NCBI GenBank assembly: GCA_021844425.1 | Contig: JAKBTL010000027.1 | Location: forward strand, 1 to 44,207 | Length of the DNA: 44,207 nucleotides | Reading direction: 5' to 3' | Source of the DNA: Actinomycetes bacterium | GTDB lineage: Bacteria; Actinomycetota; Acidimicrobiia; Acidimicrobiales; RAAP-2 | Part shown: positions 24,576 to 31,905 of the stretch, one piece after another | How positions within the stretch are numbered: position 1 is the stretch's first letter | Layout: each line of letters begins with the position of its first letter | The notes under the pieces: model-generated | The model's database searches: none | Told to the model about the DNA's origin: nothing | The model's input: the letters and a program-made list of their open reading frames with translations, nothing else | Translations under genes and position numbers: made by a program

Positions 24576-25739
24576 ATGGATTTCGACTACGACGAGGACC
24601 AGATCGCACTTCGCGAGCTGGCGATGGATGTCGCCAGGAGCGTCGACGACACCTATTGGCAGGAAGTCGACGAGCATCACCGCTTCCCGCGTGAGTTTTG
24701 GGAGACGCTGGCGAAGCGCGAGCTGCTCGGCGTCTCTGTGCCCGAAGAATTCGGCGGGAGCGGCAAGGGGCTCCTCGACATGGCCATCGCGGTGGAGGCG
24801 CTCGCCGAAGGTGGCGCAGGCATGGAGGGCGGCTCACTGTTCGTCAGTGGCCCGGTGTTCGGTGGATGCCTGCTGACCCGACACGGTAGCCGGAAGCAGC
24901 AGGAGGCATACCTACCCGGTCTTGCGTCGGGCGACGTCTGGGCCGGCGCGTTCACCGAACCTGATTCCGGCTCGAACATCACGACGATCCGCACGAATGC
25001 GACGCTCTCCGGAGACACCTACCGGATCAACGGCCAGAAGATGTTCATCTCGCTGGTCCAGAACGCGAACCGCATCGTCGTGATGGCGAGGACCTCTCCA
25101 TACGATCCGTCGCGCCGCACGCGGGGCATCTCTCTGCTTCTCGGAGAGCTTCCGGACTCGGCGGTCGAGGCAAGGCCGTTCCGGAAGATGGGGAACAACT
25201 TCATGGATACGAACGCCGTGTACTTCACGGACTATGAGGTCCCAACCGAGAACATCGTGGGGGAAGAGGGCGGAGCCTGGAAAGCGTTGTACGACGTGCT
25301 GAACCCCGAGCGGATCATCCTGGCCGCGACCGAGATCGGCACCGGTGCCCTGGCATTGAGGAAGGCGATCGACTACGCGAACGGCCGGGAGGTATGGGGA
25401 GTGCCGATCGCCGCGCACCAGGCAATCCAGTTTCCTCTGGCGGAGGCTCGGGTGAATCTGGCTGCAGCGCGCTTGCAGGTGTACGAAGCGGCATGGCTCT
25501 ACGACCAGGGGCGTGACTGCGGCGTCTCGGCTGCGATGGCGAAGTACGCAGCCACGCACGCGGCGCTTGCCGCTGCCGACGCTGCCATCCAGACCTTGGG
25601 AGGGGCCGGCTACATCTCCGAATCCGGCGTCGAGCGTCACTGGCGCAACCTCCGCCTCTATCGGATCACTCCGGTATCGGATGAAATGACGCTGAACTAC
25701 CTGGCTCAGCACGATCTCGGCATGCCCCGTTCCTACTGA
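24576..25739 (+). CDS. Acyl-CoA dehydrogenase
   Basis: 387 residues, full length for the family. N-terminal domain LRELAMDVARSVDD; FAD/substrate motif WAGAFTEPDSGSNITTIRTNA; NGQKMFISLVQNANRIVVMAR; C-terminal GREVWGVPIAAHQAIQFPLAEARV and QTLGGAGYISESGVERHWRNLRLYRITPVSDEM. In the last segment the YEGT-type glutamate used as base in medium-chain enzymes is absent (Y-R-I-T-P), as in several bacterial subgroups, so the base must be elsewhere. It would introduce a 2,3-double bond into a CoA thioester. GGGAGG lies 9 bases before ATG. It begins the CoA-ester set ACAD, MDR, hydratase, thiolase-like/DUF35. Confidence 0.9.
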   Translation: MDFDYDEDQIALRELAMDVARSVDDTYWQEVDEHHRFPREFWETLAKRELLGVSVPEEFGGSGKGLLDMAIAVEALAEGGAGMEGGSLFVSGPVFGGCLLTRHGSRKQQEAYLPGLASGDVWAGAFTEPDSGSNITTIRTNATLSGDTYRINGQKMFISLVQNANRIVVMARTSPYDPSRRTRGISLLLGELPDSAVEARPFRKMGNNFMDTNAVYFTDYEVPTENIVGEEGGAWKALYDVLNPERIILAATEIGTGALALRKAIDYANGREVWGVPIAAHQAIQFPLAEARVNLAAARLQVYEAAWLYDQGRDCGVSAAMAKYAATHAALAAADAAIQTLGGAGYISESGVERHWRNLRLYRITPVSDEMTLNYLAQHDLGMPRSY

Positions 25740-25771
25740 GATCGCTGTGCATTTTGACGTGCGAGGAGCGT

Positions 25772-26764
25772 ATGGCCGCTGACCAATCGAATGTGATCGA
25801 GACGCCTGAAGAGCTTCCTGCGGAGATGACGGCCGCACGCGTGCATCGTTTCGGAGCGGCTCCCCAGCTGGATCGGCTCCCGCTGCCTGAAGTCGGCGAG
25901 GGCGAGGTGCTGGTCAAGATGGCAGCAAGCGTCGTGAGCCACCATGACCTGACGGTCGCGGGGGGGCGGTTCGCCGTTCGGCCCGCGCTCCCGTACACCC
26001 CGGGCCTCGAAGGCGCTGGCACGGTCGTGAGGGTCGGGGCGGGAGCCGGTTCCGAGGTCGCGCTGGGATCGCTGGTCCGCCTCTACGGCGGCGGACTGGG
26101 TGCGTCCAGGGCCGGGACCTGGGCGGAGTACGTCGTTGTGCCCGAGAGGGTCGTATTGGAAGTCCCGCCACAGTTGGACGCCGAGGTGGCGGCTGCGTGC
26201 GGGTCGGTCGCCCTCACCGCTTGGGTCGCGCTGTTCGAGGTCGGTTCCATGCAGCGAGGAGAACGTGTGGCGGTCGCGGGTGCGAGTGGTGCCGTGGGCT
26301 CACTTGTCGTGCAGCTGGCTCTGCGACACGGAGCCGAACGGGTCGTCGCGCTGGTGCGCGAGAAGGAGCGAGGAGGAGCCCTCCCGTCGGGAGTCGAGGT
26401 CGTTGTCGGCGACGACGGGGTCGAGCCGCCTGTGGACCTACTCGTCGACACCGTCGGAGGACCTCGGCTCTCCTCCCGTGTCGGAATGGTCAATCCGGGT
26501 GGGCGTGTCGCGTACCTCGGTTACACTGCCGGACAGGAAGCGTGCTTCACACTCCCGAACCTTCTGGCACGAGATGTGCGGCTTCTGCCTGTCAACATGA
26601 TGCGAAGGAGGCCCCCGCGAGATCTCGAGAGTCGCCTGATCGGGCAGTTCGCGGCGGGCGAGCTCCAGGTGGCCACCGTCGGCGTCGAGGCGCGACGACT
26701 GGCGACAGCGGTTGCGCAGCTGGACGCCGGCCGTGCACGAGGGCGGGTCGTGGCCCGTTGGTGA
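25772..26764 (+). CDS. Medium-chain dehydrogenase, quinone oxidoreductase-like (zinc-free)
   Basis: 330 residues. GroES-like N-terminal domain (LPEVGEGEVLVKMAASVVSHHDLTVAGGRF; PYTPGLEGAGTVVRVGAG) and a Rossmann domain with VAVAGASGAVGSLVVQLAL (AGASGAVG is the nucleotide loop). The structural-zinc cysteines are missing, which is typical of the NADPH:quinone oxidoreductase / enoyl reductase branch. ATG 25772 follows GAGGAG at a short spacing; TTG 25754 is an alternative. Likely roles are reduction of an enone or enoyl-CoA or oxidation of an alcohol released from the CoA pathway. The stop TGA overlaps a GTG that opens a 50-codon frame to the next gene. Confidence 0.85.
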   Translation: MAADQSNVIETPEELPAEMTAARVHRFGAAPQLDRLPLPEVGEGEVLVKMAASVVSHHDLTVAGGRFAVRPALPYTPGLEGAGTVVRVGAGAGSEVALGSLVRLYGGGLGASRAGTWAEYVVVPERVVLEVPPQLDAEVAAACGSVALTAWVALFEVGSMQRGERVAVAGASGAVGSLVVQLALRHGAERVVALVREKERGGALPSGVEVVVGDDGVEPPVDLLVDTVGGPRLSSRVGMVNPGGRVAYLGYTAGQEACFTLPNLLARDVRLLPVNMMRRRPPRDLESRLIGQFAAGELQVATVGVEARRLATAVAQLDAGRARGRVVARW

Positions 26765-26913
26765 GTGCGACGGCGCCGCAGGACGGGGGCGCCGCTCTTC
26801 TCGGCGGCAGGGTACAGTTCCCTTCCCGGCATCGGGGCCCATCTCACGATCCCATCATTGCCGTCCTTCATCGAGAAAGGTGCATCGGTTGGATTCTGCG
26901 AACAGCGGCGTAG
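26761..26913 (+). other. Possible 50-codon bridging micro-ORF between dehydrogenase and hydratase-like genes
   Basis: GTG 26761 overlaps the dehydrogenase stop (GTGA) and the frame runs 50 codons to TAG 26911-26913, which shares a base with GTG 26913, an alternative start of the hydratase-like gene (TAGTG). The peptide starts MSATAPQDGGAALLGGR and is His/Pro/Arg-rich. No homology recognised. Confidence 0.25.
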
Positions 26914-27674
26914 TGGAGGTCGAGCGCTCAGAAGGTGGAGTGGCCACGTTCTGGCTCGATCATCCGCCCGTGAATGCCATGACCCCGGAGCTCATCGACG
27001 GGATCATCCGGGCGATCGACGAGGTCGCGGTCGACCGAGCCGTTCGGGCCGTGCTCATTCGAGGGCGACGTGACAGGTTCTGCGCGGGCGCCGACATCGA
27101 GATCATGAGCGACCACTCCCGTCAGACCTACCGGAAGATGCGCCGGGAAGTCGAAGCCGAGGATGCGCTCGAACGTCTCGAGAAGCCCGTCGTGTGCGCC
27201 ATCGAGCGCTTTGCGCTCGGGGGGGGTGCCGAGCTGGCGCTCGCGTGCGACGTCCGGATCATGGGTCGTGGAGCGTTGTTCGGCTTTCCCGAAGCCGCGC
27301 TCGGTCTGTTCCCGGGAGCCGGTGGCACCCAGAGGCTCACGCGCCTGGTGGGGACTGCGCGCGCGTTCTGGTTGATGGCGACGGGGCAGCGTCTCGACGC
27401 GGAGGACGCGCTCGGGTTCGGGCTCGTGAACGAGGTCGTTCCCGACGACGAAGTGGTTGCCCGGGCCACCGAGGTCGCGTCGCAATTGGCGAGCGGTCCG
27501 ACCCTGGCGATCGGGAAGATGAAGCGCTTGGTCTACGAGTGCTGGGGGCGAGAATTGCCGGCAGGGCTGGACCGGGAGGGTGACGCGGTCTTCGCCCTTC
27601 TCGAGAGCGCGGACATTCGGGAAGGGTTCGCCGCCTTTCGCGAGAAGCGTGACGCGCGTTTCAGCGGAATGTGA
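26889..27674 (+). CDS. Enoyl-CoA hydratase/isomerase (crotonase) family protein
   Basis: About 261 residues. Crotonase signatures: FCAGADIEIM (about 60-70), ALGGGAELALACDVRIM (oxyanion-hole loop) and FPEAALGLFPGAGGTQRLTRLVG. The first catalytic glutamate of enoyl-CoA hydratase (Glu144 in rat) is kept in PEAAL, but the second (Glu164) aligns to a tryptophan in ARAFWLMATG, so simple syn-hydration is doubtful; isomerase, hydrolase or lyase chemistry is possible. I use TTG 26889, with AGAAAGG 8 bases upstream; GTG 26913 fits the usual family N-terminus equally well. Lies between an MDR dehydrogenase and the thiolase-like/DUF35 pair. Confidence 0.85.
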   Translation: MDSANSGVVEVERSEGGVATFWLDHPPVNAMTPELIDGIIRAIDEVAVDRAVRAVLIRGRRDRFCAGADIEIMSDHSRQTYRKMRREVEAEDALERLEKPVVCAIERFALGGGAELALACDVRIMGRGALFGFPEAALGLFPGAGGTQRLTRLVGTARAFWLMATGQRLDAEDALGFGLVNEVVPDDEVVARATEVASQLASGPTLAIGKMKRLVYECWGRELPAGLDREGDAVFALLESADIREGFAAFREKRDARFSGM

Positions 27675-27719
27675 TCGGTTGCAGGAAATGTCTGGGCAAG
27701 AAGGCAAAAGGAGGTTCAT

Positions 27720-27794
27720 GTGAGCGCTGAACGCGCTGCCAGCGCGCATGGCGGAGCGTGCCTCGATCAGGGAGCCTTGGAGGGCGCCCGGTGA
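27720..27794 (+). other. Possible 24-codon micro-ORF with a consensus ribosome site, coupled to the thiolase-like gene
   Basis: AAAAGGAGG (27706-27714), the most complete Shine-Dalgarno sequence in the window, lies 5 bases before GTG 27720, which opens 24 codons (MSAERAASAHGGACLDQGAL...) ending TGA 27792-27794; that stop overlaps the thiolase-like GTG 27791 (GTGA). An ATG at 27718 is followed at once by TGA, a start-stop pair. A 19-codon frame from GTG 27671, overlapping the hydratase stop, reaches 27730 and would link the chain. Confidence 0.4.
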
Positions 27795-28927
27795 GCGGCG
27801 CGCCGGAGGCCCGGATCGTCGGCGCAGCGGAAGTGCCCTACACCAGGCACCCTGCAGACGACGTCTCCACTGAGTCGCTGCTCGCCGACGCCTTCGTACG
27901 GGTGCTCGCCGATGCCGGGATCGAGCGCAGTGCAGTCGACGGTCTCGGGGTCGCCTCCTTCATGCTCCCCCCTGACCGAGCGATCGATCTTGCCTGGAAG
28001 ATCGGCGTGCGGGCACGTTGGCTCATGGATGACGGGAACGGAGGCGTGTCCGGCATCCAGCTGCTGCAGCACGCGGCTCGGGCGATCGAGTCGGGAGACG
28101 CGAGCACGATCGTCCTGCTCTCGGGTGACCACTTCGACGAGGGTGGCTTTCGCCAGATGGTGGACCGCTACAACCTCGTCACGGAGAAGTACCTGGCCAA
28201 GATCCCTACCGGTGGTCCGAACCCGCTCTTCGCGATGATCACCCGCAAGCAGATGGACGAACGGGGCCTCACGCGCGAGGACTACGGCCGTCTGGTGGTC
28301 GCCCAGCGGCGTTGGGCGTCGCTCAATCCCGGAGCGGTGTACCGCAGCCCGCTCACGTTGCAGGAGTACCTGGACGCGCCGGCGGTCGCGGAGCCGTTGC
28401 ACCGGCTCGACTGCGTCCCTGTGGTGAGCGGTGCCGATGCATTGGTGGTGTCGGGATCCGGAGACGGCGTGAAGATCCGAGCCCTGCGTTCGCTGTACAA
28501 CTACGATGGCCAGAGGGGCGACGGGCTCCGGACCGGGATCGCCGAGATCGCCGACGATCTGTGGCGCGACGCCGGGGTCGGCCCTGGAGACGTCGACGTG
28601 ATCTCCGTGTACGACGACTATCCCGCGATGGCAATTGCCCAGCTCGACGACCTCGGTCTCGTTCCCGACGGTGACATTGCGGCGTTCCTCAGGCATCGCG
28701 TCGAAGGCGAGCGCTTGCCGGTCAATACGTCCGGAGGGCAGCTGTCGGCGGGACAGGCCGGTTGTGCGGGAGGGATGATCGGGCTCGTTGAAGCGTTCAC
28801 CCAGTTGACGGGCCGAGCAGGTGACCGTCAGGTGGAGCACGCGCGCCTCGCAGTCGTGACCGGTTATGGGATGGTCCTGTACCGGTACGGTGGCTGCGCG
28901 AACGCTGTCGTACTGGAGGGACCATGA
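27791..28927 (+). CDS. Thiolase-like (SCP-x/Ltp2-type) protein, probable acyl-CoA aldolase or lyase subunit
   Basis: 378 residues. Thiolase fold: GAAEVPYTRHP, ESLLADAFVRVLADAGI, GVSGIQLLQHAARAIESGDASTIVLLSGD, and VISVYDDYPAMAIAQLDDLGLV. The active-site cysteine of true thiolases is replaced (DGNGGVSG) and the catalytic His of GHPxGATG is replaced by glutamine (SAGQAG), so it cannot be a normal thiolase. The next gene encodes a DUF35 protein; such pairs include the Ltp2-ChsH2(DUF35) retro-aldolase of sterol side-chain degradation, in which tyrosines do the chemistry, and VYDDYP and VTGYGMVLYRYGG provide candidates. GTG start with GGAGGG 8 bases upstream. Stop overlaps the DUF35 gene (ATGA). 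Confidence 0.82.
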   Translation: MSGAPEARIVGAAEVPYTRHPADDVSTESLLADAFVRVLADAGIERSAVDGLGVASFMLPPDRAIDLAWKIGVRARWLMDDGNGGVSGIQLLQHAARAIESGDASTIVLLSGDHFDEGGFRQMVDRYNLVTEKYLAKIPTGGPNPLFAMITRKQMDERGLTREDYGRLVVAQRRWASLNPGAVYRSPLTLQEYLDAPAVAEPLHRLDCVPVVSGADALVVSGSGDGVKIRALRSLYNYDGQRGDGLRTGIAEIADDLWRDAGVGPGDVDVISVYDDYPAMAIAQLDDLGLVPDGDIAAFLRHRVEGERLPVNTSGGQLSAGQAGCAGGMIGLVEAFTQLTGRAGDRQVEHARLAVVTGYGMVLYRYGGCANAVVLEGP

Positions 28928-29202
28928 GCTTGCCGATCCCGGTGTGTGCCGCCTGCGGGGAAGCGGCGTTTCCAGAGCTGTTCGTGTGCCCGTCGTGCGC
29001 AGGGACCACGTGGCGCTACGAGCCAGTGGAGCATGGCATGCTCGAAGGGAGCACGGTGAACGCCCGCGACGGGGTGCACGTGGGCTTGGTGCGTGTCCCT
29101 CTCGGCCCGTTGGTGGTCGCTCGCGTCGAGGGCGCCGCGCAGGCGGGGGACGAGGTCGCGTTGGACGCAGACGGCCTCGTTCCCGTCGCGCGCCCGATCT
29201 GA
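28924..29202 (+). CDS. DUF35 OB-fold/zinc-ribbon acyl-CoA-associated protein
   Basis: 92 residues. An N-terminal rubredoxin-like zinc ribbon (CAACG ... CPSCAG, residues about 8-24) is followed by the OB-fold (about 28-90; GLVRVPLGPLVVARVEG). It is shorter than most DUF35 proteins (about 130), lacking the N-terminal helix. In known complexes DUF35 proteins bind and activate thiolase-like partners and position the CoA substrate; the ATGA overlap with the preceding gene supports a 1:1 complex here. A hairpin follows 11 bases after the stop. Confidence 0.85.
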   Translation: MSLPIPVCAACGEAAFPELFVCPSCAGTTWRYEPVEHGMLEGSTVNARDGVHVGLVRVPLGPLVVARVEGAAQAGDEVALDADGLVPVARPI

Positions 29203-29212
29203 CAGAGGACCA

Positions 29213-29238
29213 GCGCGCCTGGCACGGAACCAGCGCGC
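29213..29238 (+). terminator. Hairpin after the DUF35 gene
   Basis: Arms 29213-29222 and 29230-29238 form a nine-base-pair stem with one bulged C and a 7-base loop, 11 bases after the DUF35 stop. It plausibly ends the region 4 operon. No T-run follows. Confidence 0.45.
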
Positions 29239-29376
29239 GCCACCTCGCTCGGGAGCTGCTGCGGCGAGAACGCTGCGGCGAGCCCCGCGATGGCCGTCGG
29301 GGGTCGAGCGAGGAGCTGGGCATGCCCCGGATGCGCGACGTCGGCGCGTACGGCGCCCGCCGAAGAGCCGCGGCGC

Positions 29377-29406
29377 GCTGTCGTACGCTGTCGCACACTG
29401 TCGCTT
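29377..29406 (+). repeat. Three 10-bp imperfect tandem repeats upstream of a promoter
   Basis: GCTGTCGTAC, GCTGTCGCAC and ACTGTCGCTT follow one another directly, ending 20 bases before the -35 box at 29426. The 10-base period equals about one helical turn, so all three would face the same side of DNA. The rest of 29239-29376 shows no gene or other signal. Confidence 0.5.
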
Positions 29407-29425
29407 GCCCTAGCTCACGCTCCCC

Positions 29426-29460
29426 TTGACTGTGTCGGAATGATGACATATCGTTGATCA
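29426..29460 (+). promoter_or_regulatory. Promoter with shared 15-bp operator-like element
   Basis: TTGACT (29426-29431), 17-base spacer, TATCGT (29449-29454). The element ACATATCGTTGATCA (29446-29460) covers the -10 box and the likely start site; its match on the reverse strand at 11532-11518 differs in one base. Read with the promoter at 11510, this suggests one regulator. The downstream leader of about 180 nt contains tandem repeats. Confidence 0.6.
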
Positions 29461-29462
29461 GA

Positions 29463-29536
29463 GGTTGGTCGAGGTGCGTTGGTCACAGGCCGGTTGGTCA
29501 CAGGCCGGTTGGTCGGAGGCCGGTTGGTCAGAGGCC
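29463..29536 (+). repeat. 15-bp tandem repeat array in a 5' leader (about five copies)
   Basis: The unit is GGTTGGTCACAGGCC. Copies are at 29477-29491, 29492-29506, 29507-29521 and 29522-29536 (variants at the two bases after GGTC), with a degenerate copy from 29463. They begin 2 bases after the operator-like element and lie inside the transcribed leader. In one frame they encode a five-residue repeat (QAGWS/EAGWS), but the frame has no clear ribosome site. Not CRISPR: there are no spacers. Confidence 0.8.
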
Positions 29537-29643
29537 GGTGACGGCGGTGAGGGGGGAGGCGCCACGCCGATGCAGGTTTCGAAGCGCAAAGACCGCAATG
29601 ACACGGGGCCGCAATGCAGCGGGCCTCGGGTGGGGGCGCGGCC

Positions 29644-30345
29644 ATGAGAGTGGTGGACTGCTCGCACCACTACGACAACGCGATGCCGCTGATGGAGGGC
29701 ATCGCGCCGCCTGAGCTCACCGAGCTCGCAACCGTCGAGCGGGACGGGTACGCCATGTCGCGCTATGCCTTCACGAACCACAGCGGCACGCACATCGACG
29801 CCCCGGCGCATCAGGTCGAGGGCGGAGCGACGCTCGACGAGATCCCGCTCACCCGCCTCGTCACCGACGCGGTGGTGCTCGACGTCCGCTCGCATGCACC
29901 GGGCCCCGTCGGCCTCGAGGACCTGCATGAGCGCATCGCGGACGTGAGACCGAACGATCTCGTCCTCTTCTGCTCGGGCAACGATCGGAACTGGGGGACC
30001 GCCGCGTACTGGGAGGAGTGGTGCTACCCGGACGCCGAGGCGTCCCGGGCGCTCATCGACCGCGGGGTGTCGGGGGTCGGATTCGACGGGCCGTCGGCCG
30101 ACCCGGTCGACAGCGTCACCTACGAGCTGCACCGGATCTGGCTCTCTGCAGGACGCGTGATCCTCGAGAACCTGTGCTCCCTGACTGAGCTCCCGAGTCG
30201 TTGCCGCATCGTCTGCGCCCCTCTGAAGGTGCGCAATGCCAACGGCGGGCCGGTGCGGGCCCTCGCGCTGGTCGACGAGGGCGATGCCGAGGCCATCGGG
30301 GGCCGAGCCCTCGGGGGCTCCTCCGCCGCAGGGGTCGCGCCATGA
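29644..30345 (+). CDS. Cyclase-family hydrolase (kynurenine formamidase-like)
   Basis: 233 residues, PF04199. The metal-binding motif HSGTHIDAPAH (about residues 48-58) is exactly of the HxGTHxDxPxH type, and DLVLFCSGNDRNW and GVSGVGFDGPSADPVD are conserved in kynurenine formamidase-like enzymes. It is shorter and distinct from the cyclase at 1-650. It should hydrolyse an N-acyl or lactone/lactam-like bond using Zn or Mn. ATG 29644 is preceded by GGGGGC; ATG 29614 is an in-frame alternative. Stop overlaps the permease start as ATGA, so import and hydrolysis are coupled. Confidence 0.87.
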   Translation: MRVVDCSHHYDNAMPLMEGIAPPELTELATVERDGYAMSRYAFTNHSGTHIDAPAHQVEGGATLDEIPLTRLVTDAVVLDVRSHAPGPVGLEDLHERIADVRPNDLVLFCSGNDRNWGTAAYWEEWCYPDAEASRALIDRGVSGVGFDGPSADPVDSVTYELHRIWLSAGRVILENLCSLTELPSRCRIVCAPLKVRNANGGPVRALALVDEGDAEAIGGRALGGSSAAGVAP

Positions 30346-31835
30346 GCGGGGCCTCCGAGGGCACGCACGGCGGGCTCCGCCGCGGCGTCCTGGGGAGCGC
30401 CGACGCGGTCGCCCAGTCGCTCGCGCTTCTCGCACTGGCTTTCGGCGTGTCGGCCGCTCCTGCGGGCGTTGCCGCGTCGGCCGGCCTCGCGACGCCGTGG
30501 GCGTACCTCATCGCCGGGGCTGGCAGCCTCTGCCTGGCGTCGGTGATCGTGCGCTTCACGAAGCGCATCGCGCATGCGGGGGGCCTGTACGCGTACACGG
30601 TGCGGGGGCTCGGGCCCCAGGCCGGGTTCATCGGTGGCTGGTTGTACGCGATCGCCTACGCCGTCGGGATCTCGTTCGTGCTCATCATCTCGAGCGACTT
30701 CCTCGCGACAGTGCTCGACTCGAACACGAGCGTCCACTTGAGCTGGTTCACGTGGTACGTGGTGCTGCTCGCGATCATCCTCGTGCTCGCGATGGTCGAC
30801 ATCCGCGTGTCCACGAGGGTCCAGTTGGTGTTCGCCGTGATCGGAGTCGCCGCCATCGTCTCTTTGTGCGTGGCGATCCTGGCGCACGGAGGAGCGAACG
30901 GCGTGTCAGCAGAGCCGCTCAACCCGTCGAACGGTCCGTCGATCCACGGGCTCTTCCTCGGTGGCGTGCTCGCCTTCACCGGGTTCATCGGCTTCGAGGC
31001 GGCGGCCGTCCTCGGAGAGGAAGCGGCGAGACCGCTGCGCGTGATCCCCCGCGCGATCTTGGGCACGGTGATCGTCGCCACCGTCTACTACGTCTTCGTG
31101 ACCTGGGCGATGGCGATCGGGTTCGGGTCCCACCACATCGGGCAATGGGTGTCGGATGCCACCGCATTGTCGACGCTGTCGGACCGGTACGTGAACCACG
31201 GGTTCGCCACCTTCCTCGACATCGTGGTGGTGGTCGATGCTTTCGTCGCCGCGCTCGCCGGCGTCCAGCTGACGGCCCGCACGCTCTTCGCCCTGGGGCG
31301 CGATCGCGGGATCCCCGCGCTGTTCTCGCTGACGACGCCCCGGTTCAAGAGCCCGTTCGTCGGCATCACCATCTCGGTGCTGCTCACCGTGGTCCTCGGG
31401 GCGACGCTCGGGCGCCACTACGGAGTGTTCACGTACTTCGCCTTGATGGCGACGACCGGGTCCCTAGGCATCCTCTTCGTGTACGTGCTCGTGGCCCTGT
31501 CGGGCATGGTGTACTTCTGGCGTCTGCGCAGCCGTCAGGCACACGCCTACAACGTGCTCCTCGACCTGGTGTTCCCAGTGGGCGCGGTTGCCATCTGCGG
31601 CTACACCATCTACTCTTCGATCACCCCCGCGCCACCTGCGCCGATCAGCTATTCGGTGTGGATCGCACTGGCATGGCTGGTCGCCGGGCTCGTCGTGGTG
31701 GGTGTCCTGCTCGCCACGCGGCCGGAGGCCGTGAAGAAATTCGGGCGGGCGTTCGTCTCCGCACACGGAGACGATGGCGCCGGCGTCACAGTGCCCGCTG
31801 CGACGACACCGCCCCTTGTCGACGCGCAGGGCTGA
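30342..31835 (+). CDS. APC-superfamily amino acid permease
   Basis: 497 residues with about 12 hydrophobic helices. The APC signature GVAASAGLATPWAYLIAGAG then TKRIAHAGGLYAYTVRGLGPQAGFIGGW (helices 1-3) is followed by FTGFIGFEAAAVLGEEAARPLRVIPRAILG (helix 6 and loop), which is diagnostic. Imports an amino acid or related cation/zwitterion, driven by a proton or by exchange. ATG overlaps the cyclase stop. The C-terminal 40 residues are polar. Its substrate is probably handled by the downstream PLP enzyme and amidohydrolases. Confidence 0.9.
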   Translation: MSGASEGTHGGLRRGVLGSADAVAQSLALLALAFGVSAAPAGVAASAGLATPWAYLIAGAGSLCLASVIVRFTKRIAHAGGLYAYTVRGLGPQAGFIGGWLYAIAYAVGISFVLIISSDFLATVLDSNTSVHLSWFTWYVVLLAIILVLAMVDIRVSTRVQLVFAVIGVAAIVSLCVAILAHGGANGVSAEPLNPSNGPSIHGLFLGGVLAFTGFIGFEAAAVLGEEAARPLRVIPRAILGTVIVATVYYVFVTWAMAIGFGSHHIGQWVSDATALSTLSDRYVNHGFATFLDIVVVVDAFVAALAGVQLTARTLFALGRDRGIPALFSLTTPRFKSPFVGITISVLLTVVLGATLGRHYGVFTYFALMATTGSLGILFVYVLVALSGMVYFWRLRSRQAHAYNVLLDLVFPVGAVAICGYTIYSSITPAPPAPISYSVWIALAWLVAGLVVVGVLLATRPEAVKKFGRAFVSAHGDDGAGVTVPAATTPPLVDAQG

Positions 31836-31905
31836 GCAGGGCCGAGCGCGTGGAAGTGTCCGTTTCGATGCCCGGCCCGATCGAGGGTCGGCAGGGAGGC
31901 CGTCC

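Noticed and set aside
24509-24694. Frame starting ATG 24509, overlapping the 2Fe-2S subunit stop, as another bridging micro-ORF
   Set aside because: It runs more than 100 bases into the acyl-CoA dehydrogenase gene rather than ending at its start, so it does not bridge the gap.
29463-29536. Short regular repeats considered as a CRISPR array
   Set aside because: Units are 15 bp and directly adjacent with no spacers, and no cas genes are in the window.
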